Below the pieces are notes generated by a model. It made no database searches and was not told the DNA's origin. It saw nothing but the letters and a program-made list of their open reading frames with translations. A DNA stretch of 64,000 nt from Mugil cephalus. Taxonomy: Eukaryota; Chordata; Actinopteri; Mugiliformes; Mugilidae. The stretch spans positions 758,501-822,500 of the forward strand of contig NC_061791.1 in the NCBI RefSeq assembly GCF_022458985.1, in the 5' to 3' direction. Shown in pieces: positions 23,701-35,800 of this stretch (within the stretch, counting starts at the first letter, position 1; the number at the start of each line of letters is the position of its first letter). The position numbers were made by a program, and so were the translations under genes.

Positions 23701-24636
23701 ACTTGGCTATGCCTACACAACAGTAACACAAGGGGGCGGGGCTTGATGAATGTGTAGTTAAAAGGTTACATTTAGGTATTATTTTACTACAACAAATATC
23801 AAAACACGCAGAAATAATCTAAGGTTCTTTGAGTTTTACATCCAGACGTGTTGCTTAAGGTTTTGAATTGAGCTTTAACTAGCTTATATTTAGCTTTGCC
23901 TAGCTAACAGTAACACGGGGGCAGGGCTTGATAAAGGGGTAGTTTTGGTTTTATTTTTCTACAAAAACATTCCCAAAACGAAGAAATCATTAAACGTTCC
24001 TGGGGCTTTAGGTGCAGACATGTTATCTAAGGTGTTTAAAGGGTTCTGGGCTTTGACAAGCTAATATTTAGCTAACCTTAGCTAACAGGAGGGGCGGGGC
24101 TTCATGAAGGGTAACAAAATTGTATTATTTTAGTAGAATAAACTATTTAAAAAGCCAGAAATAGTTTAAGGTCCTTGGGGCTTTATGTCCAGACGTGTGG
24201 TCGGAGGTGTCCGTCCCGAGCTCCGGGCCCCGGGCCCCGGTGGAGCTCTGCCCGGCCCTGCTGACAGCCCCTCCGGACAGGCACCTGACTTTCACCCGGG
24301 ATCATCCCGGCGAGCTCCGGACACCCTGGTTAAGCACTAACCCCGGTCTCCCGGGACACCCCGGGCTAAAACTCACGCGTCCACACACACCAGAACCAGC
24401 CACGGAAACCCGGAGCCGGAGCCCTGGTTTCCACACCGAGTCGCCCCGGCTGACGCGGCTCGGCTCGGCTCGGCTCCCCGGCTCCTCCCCGGCCCCCTCA
24501 CCTGAAGAGTTGTGATGTGTTTGTCGTTGAATTTGTTCTCGCAGTATCGCAGCACCAGGGACGTCTTCCCCACGCAGCCTTCCCCCAGTAGCACCACCTT
24601 GAAGGAGTAGGTTTTTCCGCTGCTTCCGGCCGCCAT
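17749..24636 (-). CDS. rab21: Ras-related protein Rab-21 (7 coding exons, 216 aa)
   Basis: Small GTPase of early endosomes, known to control integrin endocytosis and recycling. Coding exons in transcript order are 24636-24502, 21020-20961, 20877-20770, 20040-19977, 19464-19410, 18669-18581 and 17888-17749; reading phase is continuous across all six junctions. All GTPase motifs are present: P-loop GEGCVGKTS (18-26), DTAGQ (66-70, catalytic Gln70), NKID (124-127) and TSAK (153-156). The switch I/effector region ([12 protein letters not shown]) and the [18 protein letters not shown] segment are characteristic of Rab21. The protein ends GGCCSSG, the double-cysteine geranylgeranylation site. It is slightly shorter than human RAB21 because the Ala/Gly-rich N-terminus is reduced to [10 protein letters not shown]. 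Exon 1 lies in a CpG-rich block. Introns carry four notable repeat arrays, listed separately. Confidence 0.97.
18690..19370. repeat. polypurine GAAGAA/GGAAGCAGAAG tract
   Basis: About 680 bases of plus-strand purine, an irregular mix of GAAGAA, GGAAGTAGAA and GGAAACAGGAAGC words, filling rab21 intron 5. In the rab21 RNA it is pyrimidine-rich. Long minus-strand open frames here read as Ser/Leu/Phe-rich low complexity and are not genes. Confidence 0.9.
20195..20755. repeat. ~30-bp minisatellite in rab21 intron 3
   Basis: Roughly 18 units of about 30 bases, AGCTGGGAGGCTAGGAGGAG followed by CTACTAGT or CTACTATT. This is the same type as the array at 9453-10000 and in the same plus-strand orientation, although rab21 is transcribed leftwards. 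It ends about 15 bases before rab21 exon 3. Confidence 0.95.
21041..21550. repeat. 35-bp tandem array, about 14 units
   Basis: Unit of 35 bases containing GGACGATTAATGGATGGAGA followed by CGTTAACGAGTTACA. The first six or so units are nearly perfect, then units decay by internal deletion towards the right. Each full unit carries GTTAAC and ATTAAT. It lies in rab21 intron 1, about 20 bases upstream of exon 2 on the transcribed strand. Confidence 0.93.
21880..22035. repeat. CT-rich low-complexity tract
   Basis: Plus-strand pyrimidine run of TTCTTC/CTCCTT words within rab21 intron 1, the opposite strand polarity to the purine tract at 18690-19370. Confidence 0.85.
22036..23639. other. rab21 intron 1, unique part
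   Basis: No exon recognised. A 60-codon open frame at 22664-22846 has ordinary composition but no flanking splice-site context or family match that I know. A poly-C run lies at about 22247. Confidence 0.4.
23640..24210. repeat. ~180-bp tandem triplication carrying GC boxes
   Basis: Three diverged tandem copies of a roughly 180-base unit in rab21 intron 1, just downstream of exon 1. The landmark GGGGCGGGGCTT(G/C)ATGAA begins near 23734, 23917 and 24091, spacings of about 183 and 174. The middle copy has GGGGGCAGGGC, a damaged box. Each unit also has AGCTAACAGTAACA-type and CCAGACGTGT-type words. GC boxes are typical Sp1/KLF sites, so this may be a duplicated intronic regulatory module. Function is inferred only. 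Confidence 0.8.
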
Positions 24637-24690
24637 GGCTGGAGGTCTTCGTATCGAGCTCGGAACTCAGGTCCTGCGCAGCTCACATCG
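24190..24690 (-). promoter_or_regulatory. CpG-rich block at rab21 exon 1 (promoter)
   Basis: This stretch is strikingly richer in G, C and CpG than the AT-rich DNA around it, and it encloses rab21 exon 1 with its start codon at 24636. That is the usual form of a housekeeping vertebrate promoter. No TATA box was seen; the transcription start is probably near 24650-24700. Confidence 0.7.
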
Positions 24691-26900
24691 GCTTTTTTTT
24701 ATTTTTTTATTTTTTAAAAAATGAGCTAAAATCACCTCGACAGCGCACGGGGACCCGGTTCTTAAGAGCGCGGAGACGCGACTGTGAGGAAATCTGGTCT
24801 AAACGGGACCAAGTTCCCGTTTTAACCTGGTGCGAAATCCTGGTTTTCACCCAACTAATGGCGTCTCTCAGAGCTAGCAGTTAGCCGCCTAGCTCAGCCC
24901 AAGATCGTCTGTGATAGGAGGGATGTCTCACCCCCCGTCAATAATCAACAGTCTGTGTTTTCATCATGAGATAAACTTTTGGAGAGAATCACGACTTAAA
25001 AGGCTTAAAAGGCTTAAAAAGCTACATATAATACACAGACATTTAAATAAAACACTTGAGAAAAAATACATAAAGTGCAGCTTAGTGCATCTGTGTAAAC
25101 AAACAATATTCCACCCCTCCTATAAAACTTATTTTTCCAAGAAAAGACAGAAAAGATGTATAACTGAGAAAAATAAAATTAAATACAACTGTGTGAAATA
25201 TAAATATATTTAATTTAGTTATTGTTTGAAATAAAAGATATTCCCATCATTAGATAAAATAATAATAATGAAATTATTTGTATTTTAGAGTCAGATTATT
25301 AAAACAAATTCTTGTGATTAAGCTAATCATGAAATTAAATTTCCAAATTTTAAGGGGAAAAATTGCTCAATCGTGTAGAAAGTATAAATTATGAGATGGA
25401 ATTTTATAAAATAAAATGTAAGACTAAATAATGAATCAGCTTAAGGAGACAGGGTTTGTAAAAATATAATAATGATGATACAGAATGTCTTTATATTTCT
25501 ATTTTTCACTATTTTTTCAGTGTTGTTATTTTTTGTATATTTTTATTATAATACTTCCTGTTGAATTTGTTATTGTTTCTTATAAATATTCTTGTCAAAT
25601 TGTGTGCTACTGTGATAAGGACATTTCCCAGTGAACACACTTCATTAAATAGATTGAATAAACTTCTTATTTTATTTTATATTGTCTCTTCCCCTTTATA
25701 CACATAAAAATATATATAAACATGAATTCGTTTTGGTTTGACCAGGACTCATGGAGAAGAGCTGGTCCTCAGAAGTGGCAGCAGAGTGAGACGTCGCGTA
25801 ACGTCTGAGGACTCCTCTCTGCAGCGTCACATGATGATGACGTCAGCGGCTGCTCAACAACAAACAGGCTCCGACTAAAAAAACAATAAAATAAATAATT
25901 AATTCAGTAAATGATTAGAACAGTTTATTAAAAGAACTCACACGAAGACTTGATTAAAAAAAATAAAGTAATTAGAACACAGGAAATAACTTCAAAATAA
26001 TAATAAATAAATTAAATAAATGATTAGAAGAATATATTAAAGATACACACGAAGACAAGTTCCCCATAAAATAAATTAAAATAAAATAAAATACACACAA
26101 AAGACACAAAAAAGACTAAAAAAAAACTACATATCACAGATTCCAGCAATAATAATAGTAACTCTCTCTCTCTCTCTCTTGAGGTCAGATTGGGCTGAAA
26201 GTGGCCGAGTTTGACCCCCAGCTCTAAATATATATATGTATATATGAACTATCCCCTTTTAAGTTTACATTTCAAGTAAAATAAAGGTTCATATATTATA
26301 TTATATTATATTATATTATATTATATTATATTATATTATATTATATTATATTATATTATATTATATTATGTATAACTGTGCATGTGACAAATAAAACTCA
26401 AATCTAATCTTAAACAGTGACTGTAGTGCAGCTGCTCCGCCACTAGAGGTCAGGATGTCACTGAAAATAAAAACATGTCAAGTTCAAGAAGCAGAAAACC
26501 AGAGAAGTTAGAATATAAAAGTCAGGAGCCGCAATTATATTTATATATAATTCTGCTGTTTAATCCCGAAAAAATGTCTTTGGTGTGTAAAAAAATAAAA
26601 TAATAATAATAATAATAATAATAAAAAGTCAAATCAATGTCATTTATATTATTGTGATGAAACAAGAAACTGAAAAGACAAAAGACAGAAAAGGAAAAAA
26701 TCAAATCAATAAAAAATCATTAAAACAAACTAATAATAACTAATAATTAAAATAAAAAAAATCCAGAAAATACAAATTATCAAAAAAAAACATAAACACT
26801 ATAAAAGATAAAATTAAACCAAATAAAATATATATATAATCTCTAGAAAATTAAGTCAAATAAATTATAAAAAAATAAATAAAAATAACTGAAAAAATAC
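24691..26900. other. head-to-head spacer between rab21 and lgr5
   Basis: AT-rich spacer of about 2.2 kb that must hold the lgr5 upstream region. It contains a perfect palindromic CRE word TGACGTCA at 25838-25845 and a (CT)n run at about 26162-26180. A region at 25500-25660 resembles a decayed LINE tail. No exon was recognised. Confidence 0.5.
26287..26368. repeat. (TATAT)n pentanucleotide repeat
   Basis: About 16 near-perfect 5-base TATTA units in the rab21-lgr5 spacer. Confidence 0.9.
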
Positions 26901-26915
26901 CAAAGAAACTTTGCT

Positions 26916-27118
26916 CCCTCCCCTCTCTCTCTCTCTCTCTCCCTCCTCCCCCCTCCCTCCCTCTCCCTCTCTCTCCACGCGTGTCCAGCCTCCCCCTCCA
27001 CTGCGCCGCTCCTCCAAACTTCTCCAACTCTCTCCTGCTCCTTCATCCTGATCCGGTCTCGGGTCTCGGACTCATCCCCTCATCCTCCTCCTGTCTTCAG
27101 CCTCGGAGCAGAGAACCC
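26916..27118 (+). promoter_or_regulatory. lgr5 proximal promoter/leader with CT tract
   Basis: A long CT/CCCT pyrimidine tract at 26916-26977 is followed by a C-rich stretch leading to the start codon at 27119. No TATA box was seen. The interval probably spans the core promoter and 5' UTR of lgr5. Confidence 0.5.
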
Positions 27119-30100
27119 ATGCCGGCCTTGGTGGCTCTCCTGGCCGCCTTAGCGCTCCTCTCTGCGGGCTCCAGGAGCTCCGTGGCTGGGGTGAACAGCT
27201 CCGCGGTGGTCCGGGTGCAGAGCCCCGGGGAAGGGGACGGGTCTGCGGGGCTGTCCAGATGTCCTGGCCGCTGTCGGTGCGAGGTGGACGGTCTCCTGCA
27301 CCGGGTGGACTGCTCGGACCTGGGGCTCCGGGAGGTACCGAGGAACCTGAGCGTGTTCACCTCCTACCTGTAAGTCAGCGGCCGGGCTTCGAACCTGTGA
27401 GCGTCCGCACATGTTGTTACGCAGACGTGAGAAAGGACGCACCTGTCTGCGTCACTTTATCTCTGCAGGTCTGCGGCTGTTGTTCTGTCTGAGAAGAACC
27501 GGTGGTTCTGCAAGAACTTTACACAAGTTTATTCTTACAAGTTCTCGGGTTTTTACAAAGTTCATGAGGTTCTGCAGCTGTTTCTGGTTCTCGAAGTGTC
27601 TTTTAGGATGTTCTGTAACCTCTGAGTTCTGCAAAGTTCTGAGTGGCTGTTGTGCTTTTTTGAAATTATTAAATTTTGTTTTAGAAGAACATCTTACTTA
27701 TCGTAGTTACAACCCGTTGTTCCAGGTCCAGAGGTTCATGCATTAAGTTCTGCAGCTGATTCTGGTTCTCGAAATCCATGAAGGGTCTTTTAGGATGTTA
27801 TTGGACGTTCTAAGTTCTTCTTAGATTCTTTTTTTGTTTGTTTGTTTGTTTTGTTTTGTTTTAATTGTGTGGCTTTTTTAAAGATGTTATTGGATGTTCT
27901 AAAATCTCAGATCTTAGAGCTCCTTGTTCCAGATCCAGATATTTATTATTAATGAGGTTCTGCAGCTGTTTCTGGTTCTCGAAATCCATGAAGTGTCTTT
28001 TAGGATGTTCTGTATCATCTGAGTTCTGCAAAGTTCTGAGTGGCTGTTGTGCTTTTTTGAAAGTGCTCAGTTTTGTTTTAGGATGTTCTTCAACACTTGA
28101 GATTCCTTAGAACCCGTTGTTCCAGGTCCAGAGTTCATGCATGAAGTTAGAGTTCTCTGTTCCAGATCCAGATGTTTATTAATGAAGTTCTGCAACTGTT
28201 TCTGGTTCTTGAAATCCATGTAGTGTCTGTTCTAGATGTTCTAGAACCTCAGGGTCGTACGAACTCTATGGTTGTTGTGCTTTTTTTGTTTTATTAGGAT
28301 GTTCTTAGATGTTCTACGATCTCAGGGCTCAACGCTCTATGTGATTGTTGTGGTTTTTGAATCGTGAAGATTAAAAGGTTTATTAACGAAGTTCTGCAAC
28401 TGTTTCTGGTTCTTGAAATCCAGATAGTGTCTTTAAGGATGTTCTTGATGATTCTACAGGGCCCTTAGAGTTCTAGGTTGTTCCAGGTTCAAACGTTTAT
28501 TTGTGAAGTTCTGCAGGTTTTGTGGTTCTTTCATAGGATGTTCTATGGTTTCATGTTCTTGGAATTGGGCTCAATTGTGGTTTTTGAAATCTGCATAATT
28601 CTTTAGGATGTTCTTCAACAAACAGAGCGTAGAACGTTAGGTTTCTTGTGTTTAGAGAAGCTACAACACAAACCATGTGGTTTGTGCGAGTTCAACAAAG
28701 CTTATAATTAAATGAAGTCTGACAAAGTTTAACCTCCTGGGTTCTTCAAGGGTTCCACAGAAGCTTGTGTTTGACTGGTTCCAGAGATTTGGTGAAGGTT
28801 CAATTGGTGCCAAGAACTTCACAGAAGAGGAACCTTCAGGAGTTTCATTGGTATTTGGTCTCTAATGAGACCTAAACAGGTTCTAGTGACTTTTAAAGAT
28901 GTTTCAATATGAGTTGTTGAAAAAGGCTTAAAGAGAAGTAAGAGGTTCTTCAAGAGATTCCACAGATCTGTGAGAAGGTTCCAGGTTCATGAGAAGATCT
29001 GAATTATGCAAAGAGCACCACAGAAGTTCCAGGTAACCTTCAGAAAATTTCTTCTTCAGGAAGTTCTGGGTACGTGAGGTTAACTTGCCTTAATTTCAGG
29101 AACCACTTTCACGTATTTGCACATTTTCTGAGAGAGGTTTTGCAAGATGTTTGTGGACTTCAAAGTGTGAGTGGTTCTTTAAGACGTCCCTTTATATTCT
29201 CGAGCCCTTAGATCTAGAACGTAAAGGTGTATTCATGACGTTCTGCAGACGTTTGGGTTCTTGAAGTGTCTTTTAGAATGAATTAAAGCCTCCTTGGAGA
29301 TGTCCCTGAGGCTCTTTGAAGGGTTCCTCTGACTCTGAGGGAGGCGTCCTCCTGGAAGACTTTGTCGGGGTTCTCGTAGACCTTTTTCCGTGGCCCCTTT
29401 TAGCATCAATTATCAGTGAAGTTTTAGTGTTTCAGTGTGAACTGTTAAACACTGGAATGAATTCAGATCCAGTTCACCTCCCAGCAGGTGACCGGCCCGG
29501 ACGCAGCGTTACGTCAGCGTCCTCAATGTGCGCAGAAGAAAAACCTGAAAGCAGCACAATGTCCAGGATTTAAATTTCACTCTCATTAAAGAAAAAGCTT
29601 CTTCTATTCAGTGTGTGTGTGTGTGTGTGCATGTGTGTGTGTGTGTGTGTGTTCCTTACAGTCGGGCAGATGGAAACACAGCGACCGCCGATCAAAGCTT
29701 CTTTGTGTCTTTATTAAAGCTGCGAGTGGGAAACGAATCCAACAAATCACGGCCGAGTCGCTGCAGAAATTTTGTGTCGTCTTTCTACCAGATTTTTTTG
29801 TTTTGCACAAACTTGGCGTTTGCATGAATCTGTTTGCAGTATGTTTGCAGTTTTATGTCTCATATTGGAAGAGAATCAGAATCAGAAGCTTTATTGATCT
29901 TTTCAGGAAATTGTTTGATGTTTTTATTCATAAATAACAATATAAAGATATAATATATTCAGTGTATAAATTAGTTGCACATATTTTTTTGTTGCTTAGT
30001 TTTATATTTTATAGTTTGAGAGTCTTTTAGTTGGTTTGTGTTTGCACACATACTAGTGTTTCTAGTTTATAGATGAAAGAAAGTTAAAAGCTGAAGATAT

Positions 30101-30629
30101 TTCACGTTTCATTAGTTTCACTTCAGCTTCTTTGGTGGTTGTTTCTTTAACTTAATTGAAGAATAAATCAAATGAGTGTTTGTTTGTTCGGGTCTGTGGA
30201 GCTCGTCTAGTGTTCGTATTCCCAGAAATAAACTAGAAAGTCGATATTAAGACGAGCTTTGGATTTAAACTGATGGTTTTGTTGCGTGCGGTGAATCACA
30301 GTTAGTGACGACGCCCCAACTTTAAGCCCCGCCCTGAAACGCTCTGATTGGCCCGTTGAATCTTTGCAGAATCAGTTCCCAGCGGAGCGACTCCAGATAA
30401 ACTTTACGAGGTTCCTCTGGCTCCACGTCTGAACCTGAGGACGTTTAATTAAAGCGTAGAGGAACTGGTCGGGGTTTAGGACGTCCAGTATGGCTGCCAG
30501 AAGGGGGCGTGGCCACAGAATCCGTCACATGTACATGGGTTCATTCATCACATTGAGGCTGGACGCATTCCTGTGCTGCTGCTGTCAATCACATCCATTC
30601 AGGCTTCACACTGCACTGCTTAGACATGC

Positions 30630-30669
<40 letters not shown>

Positions 30670-32851
30670 GGCGTTGACAGATGGCAGCATTCAGACTGAC
30701 TCTGGTTTAACACACAGGTCGTGGAAATGTTTAATTTTCTGTGGAGGTTGTTAAAAGTTCTCCCAGCAAACATGAACATATCTGATTCATAGTCGTTTAT
30801 ATTCGTTTCTATTAATTAATGGTTGATTCTATCATCAGAAGTGAAGGGAACCCATTTATAATCACAGCTCAACAACTTTCATGACCTGTCGTCAGGTAGG
30901 AGGAGCCAGACGTCCTGAAACCAGGAAGTAAACGAAAGGCTATGAAACGCTGTCCATGGTTGAGTTAGACTGTACATAAATATGGGCGCTATGACAGCTC
31001 TTCTAAAGTGAAGCTAGCTGAGCTCCCCCTGGTGGCTGGAGGTTGCAGTAAAAGTCATAAGCTCCTCCCCTTCTTCGTTATTTGACGCTTTAGAAACAGG
31101 ATGTGACATAATTAAAAATGAGTCCAGTGTATAATCCTACATTTACTTGTAGCCTGTGGAGGTAGAACAGAGCGTAGCATTAATTTAAAAAAACCTCTGG
31201 AGTCTGGAGGACATGTGGGCGGGGCATCGATATCGTGACTCCATCACATCACGACTCAGATTTTAGACCCAAAGTCACAAGATGGCGCCGCCTGTATCCA
31301 CGAGGAAACAGCATCAGTTTGGACCAATGAGAGGAAGTGGAGGCGTGGCGTCCATATTTATATACAGTCTATGGTTTAGAGTCTGTTATTGTGTCTGCGT
31401 ATTTCAGCGTGAACTTGTTTTTGTTATTGTCTGGTGTTTTCTATGTTGCCTTCACTGCCTGCAGTACCATGGGAAAAACAAGCGCCACCGAAAGTTTCTC
31501 GCCAACTTGCGCCGTTCCAAACATTAGATGATGCGTAGCCTTGATGATAATAACAATAATAATAATAATAATAATTTCTCCGTCTGCGGTCGCTCGGTTT
31601 CAGGAGGATTTGACAGAGCTGCTGTTTCTCTTCTTCTGTCTTATTTTTCTTTTGGAAGAGGACGACATGGACTGATTGGACAGACCTCCCCCTCACCCAC
31701 CCGTCAATCCCCCCCACCATCCTCAAGTTCAGTCGCCCCGGGGGGCCCCACTGCCGCCCCGCCCCGACCGAATGAAAGAAAGGCCGAAAGAAAGAGCGAA
31801 AGAGGACAAAACCAGAGAGAGGCCTCGCTGTCACACTACACAGATCCCTTTTCTTTCTTCGTCCAGAGTTTGTCTTTCTGCGCCGCGCCGACATTTGAAT
31901 AATCGTCCGATATCCATCAGTTTGAGCCCAAAGAGACGGAATAAAGACAACACACAACGTGGCCTAATGTATTCGTCTTTTCTTTCATCTCTTTCTCCAG
32001 AGTTAAAGCCTCAAACCAAACATCTTCACCGTCTCCTTCAAAGGTGAAAACTTGGTCTGGATTTACAGTAACGATGGATTCCAGCGGCTCCAGAGATCAT
32101 TTCAGATTTCAGAAAGCGTTCAAACTCGTTTCTTTTATTGTTGCATCTTTCATTTTTTTCCCTGTTTCCTGCTTTTTGAATTTTTTAAAATAATTTTATA
32201 TTCAAAAAAATTAAATAACTCCTTTTCCCAGATTTTTTTAATGCTACAAGTTTTAGCAAATATTTTTATTTTATTTGCAAAATATTTCAAGTATTTGGTT
32301 ATGATCCATTTAATCATATTAATCATATGTTTTATCATATTGATCATTTCAATTTCAGAAGATTGTTTGAAGATTATTTCATTCTATCTAACATGACCTA
32401 AAAGGGCACAAATGCTAAGCTACATGTTATTTGCTAACAGGTCACAAAGCTAACGGTGCTAACAGTTTATGTTTATTAAAAACACGTTAACCTCCTATTA
32501 TTTATCTTTGGATTCAATGTTTAACGTGTCTAAATATCACGTTATTATTTCATAACAAATGTTACAGAGAACAAGACAACGAACTTAGAAATTCTATTAA
32601 GTCACATTTGGAGTTTAAATTGGGTCCAATTGGCACAAATGATAAAAAGTGTTAGAAAAGTTGAAGGTAATAAATGGGTTAAGTTACAGTTTAAAACTAA
32701 TAATTTGTCTAATTTATAGGTTCAGATTCTCACCGACACAAATCCTGAACAAACCCGCTGCTGTGATTTGTGTAGATGTAGATTTAATGGAGGCTGTAGA
32801 CGGAGGCGTCTCGACTCTAATGAACAACTCAGTGTCTGAGGCACAAATAGT

Positions 32852-32894
<43 letters not shown>

Positions 32895-35800
32895 AATAAA
32901 TAAACTATATATGTGTCGGCCGTGAATGAATGAAATCTCCTCGTGTTTTTAGTGGGTGGCAGTAAAAGCCGATCGGCCGTAACACTGAAATACGTCCAAA
33001 CAAACGCCCTCTGTGTGTTTGTGTAGCAGACTCTGTTGTAAAGCTGCACTCACACATTAACCCTTCAGACGACACACACTGAAATACCGGGGAACTCTAA
33101 ATGTCAACACAAGAGTTAGTCTTATTATAGACGCATCAAAAACACTCTTTTACTTTGGTGAAATGTTTCAAATTTCTTTAATGTTCCTGAGTTAAATCCA
33201 GATAAATGAATGTCTCATATCTGGTTCTGGTCTCATATCTGGTTCTGGTCTCATATCTGATTCCTGGTCTCATATCTGATTCCTGGTCTCATATCTGGTT
33301 CCTGGTTTCATATCTGGTTCTGGTCTCATATCTGATTCCTGGTCTCATATCTGGTTCCTGGTCCTTAAACTAATGTAAACATGTATTTATCACATTAGAA
33401 CATCATCAACATCATCACATTAGAAACATTAGGACACTTGTTCTTCTTCATGGTTCCTGATAAACCAGTTCAGAGGGGGGACCTTGTAGACCACATTAGA
33501 CCCTGATTAGACCTGACAATGTTTCCTTGATCTTCTCTGATTGGCTCAATGAAAACCACATGACACTAAACCTCACTGAGAGGAACCAGGACACCAAGTT
33601 ACCACATATGGTTCCTTGGCCCTATAAAGGGTTAACCTGCTTTATGGGATGTTGAGAAAGCTCCTTCACAGTCGTCATATTATTCAACCTGCAGACACTC
33701 CCTCAGCCAGCGTCCAGGACAGAGACAGTCTGTCTCCGTCTCCTTTCAGACCCCAGAACCTCCTGAGTCCAGAGACACTACCTGCAGATGGTTATCGACC
33801 TCAGAGAAAGAGGTGGTGGAGGGTGGGTGTGGGGGGTGGATGAGGTCAGATAAGGAAAGAAAAGAGAAACGAACAAATGTCTCTCAGAGCCAAACGCCCA
33901 CGATGCAGAACAAACACTGAACACGTCTTCGGTTAAATTGGATTTCGATTTTGACGTAATTAGACATATTATTCATCATATGCAACAAGGCGCTGCTAAG
34001 GCTACGCTAAGCTACCTGTTATTAGACGTATTATTCATAACGAGGACAAAGCTAACAGTGATCCTTCATCTGGTGAAACTCCAGTTATCAGAATCAGCTT
34101 CATTACATCTAAGTGTCTGTGCACATACAGCACATGTGCATAAAACATAATAAGAATAAAAAATAAATATAAAACTGTGCAGAAGCTATGCTAAGCTACC
34201 TGTTATTAGCCTCGGGGAGAGTTGTTTTTATATAATTAAACATATTATTCATGTGCATGTGTCATGTTTTGTATCTCTGGGAGTTAAATATGTTGCTGTA
34301 TAGTGTTGTGGACGGACCCTGTTTCTCTCTGAGGGTCTTTAACGATTCAGGATTTATAATAATTCAGATGTTGATTTATTTACATGTGTTTTTTTAATTG
34401 TTATTTTATTCCTGTCTTTCTGTGTCTGCAGTGACCTCAGCATGAATAATCTGACTGTGTTGTCCAGCGGAGAGTTGTCCAACCTGCACTTCCTGGAAGA
34501 GCTGTGAGTCCAAAACATGAACTTTCATTTCCTGGAGACGCTCATGTTAAAAAACAAAATAACTAAGGTGAAACAAAGGGAACCGGACTCGTTGAAGACA
34601 TTTCATCCAAGTCTGATGAAACAAACAGCAGGTGGCAGTACTATTTTGCTAGAAGGCTAGGATGAGCTATTATTAGCTGAGAGGGACAGGATGAGCTACT
34701 ATTAGCTGGGAGGCTAAGAAGAGCTATGACTACCTGGGAGCATAGGAAGAGCTGCTGTTAGCTGGAATGCTAGAAAGAGCTACTATTAGCTGAGAGGATA
34801 GGAAGAGCTACTGTTAGCTGGAATGCTAGAAAGAACTACTATTAGCTGAGAGGATAGGAAGAGCTACTGTTAGCTGAGAGGATAGGAAGAGCTGCTATTA
34901 GCTGGGATGCTAAGAAGAGCTTCTATTAGCTGGGAGACTAGGAAGAGCTATGACTACCTGGGAGCATAGGAAGAGCTGCTGTTAGCTGGAATGCTAGAAA
35001 GAGCTACTATTAGCTGAGAGGATAGGAAGAGCTACTGTTAGCTGGGATGCTAAGAAGAGCTACTGTTGGCTGAGAGGATTTGAAGAGCTACTATTAGCTG
35101 CGAAGCTAGGAGTACCTATAATTTGCTGGGAGGCTAGGGAGGACTATTATTAGCTGGGAGGCTATAGTGTTAGGAAGAGCTACTATTAGATGGGAAGTTA
35201 GAAAGAGCTACTATTAGCCGGGATGCTAAAACACACAACTAAAACCCTAAACTATCTCTAAATGGGCTGATACTGAATCCTGGCCCTCGAGCTCCACAGA
35301 CGTCCTCCTGAACTCAGCCCCATGGTTCAGGAGGAGTCGGAGCAGACATTATATAAACCGTATGTTATTATGTTAATCCCTCAAACATTATCAGGTATCT
35401 CATGAACTCCAAGGAGTCGTAGGTGTCTGAGCGGGCGAAGAGCTCGGATATCTGTGAGGATATGATACGTAATCCCATCTGTATGAACATTTCCTCCCAG
35501 TTAAAACCCCAGTTAACCCTTTATAGGGCACTCATTGATATACCTAGAAATGCTTAAACTGTGTTATAGTAGATCATAAAAAGACTTTTTTACTTTTAAT
35601 TTTCTTGTATTGAATCCGGATGAATGAATGTCCGATATCTGGTTCCTGGTCCTTAAACCAATATAAACATGTATTTGTCACATTAGAACATCAGAGCTGA
35701 TTCAGACACTTGTCAACATCATCACATTAGAAACATTAGGACACTTGTTCTTCTTCATGGTTCCTAATAAACCAGTTCAGATGTGGACCTTGTAGACCAC

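Noticed and set aside
31528..32047. Two overlapping frames of about 124 codons in lgr5 intron 1
   Set aside because: Start over an (AAT)n repeat, Pro/Ser-rich low complexity, no splice support.
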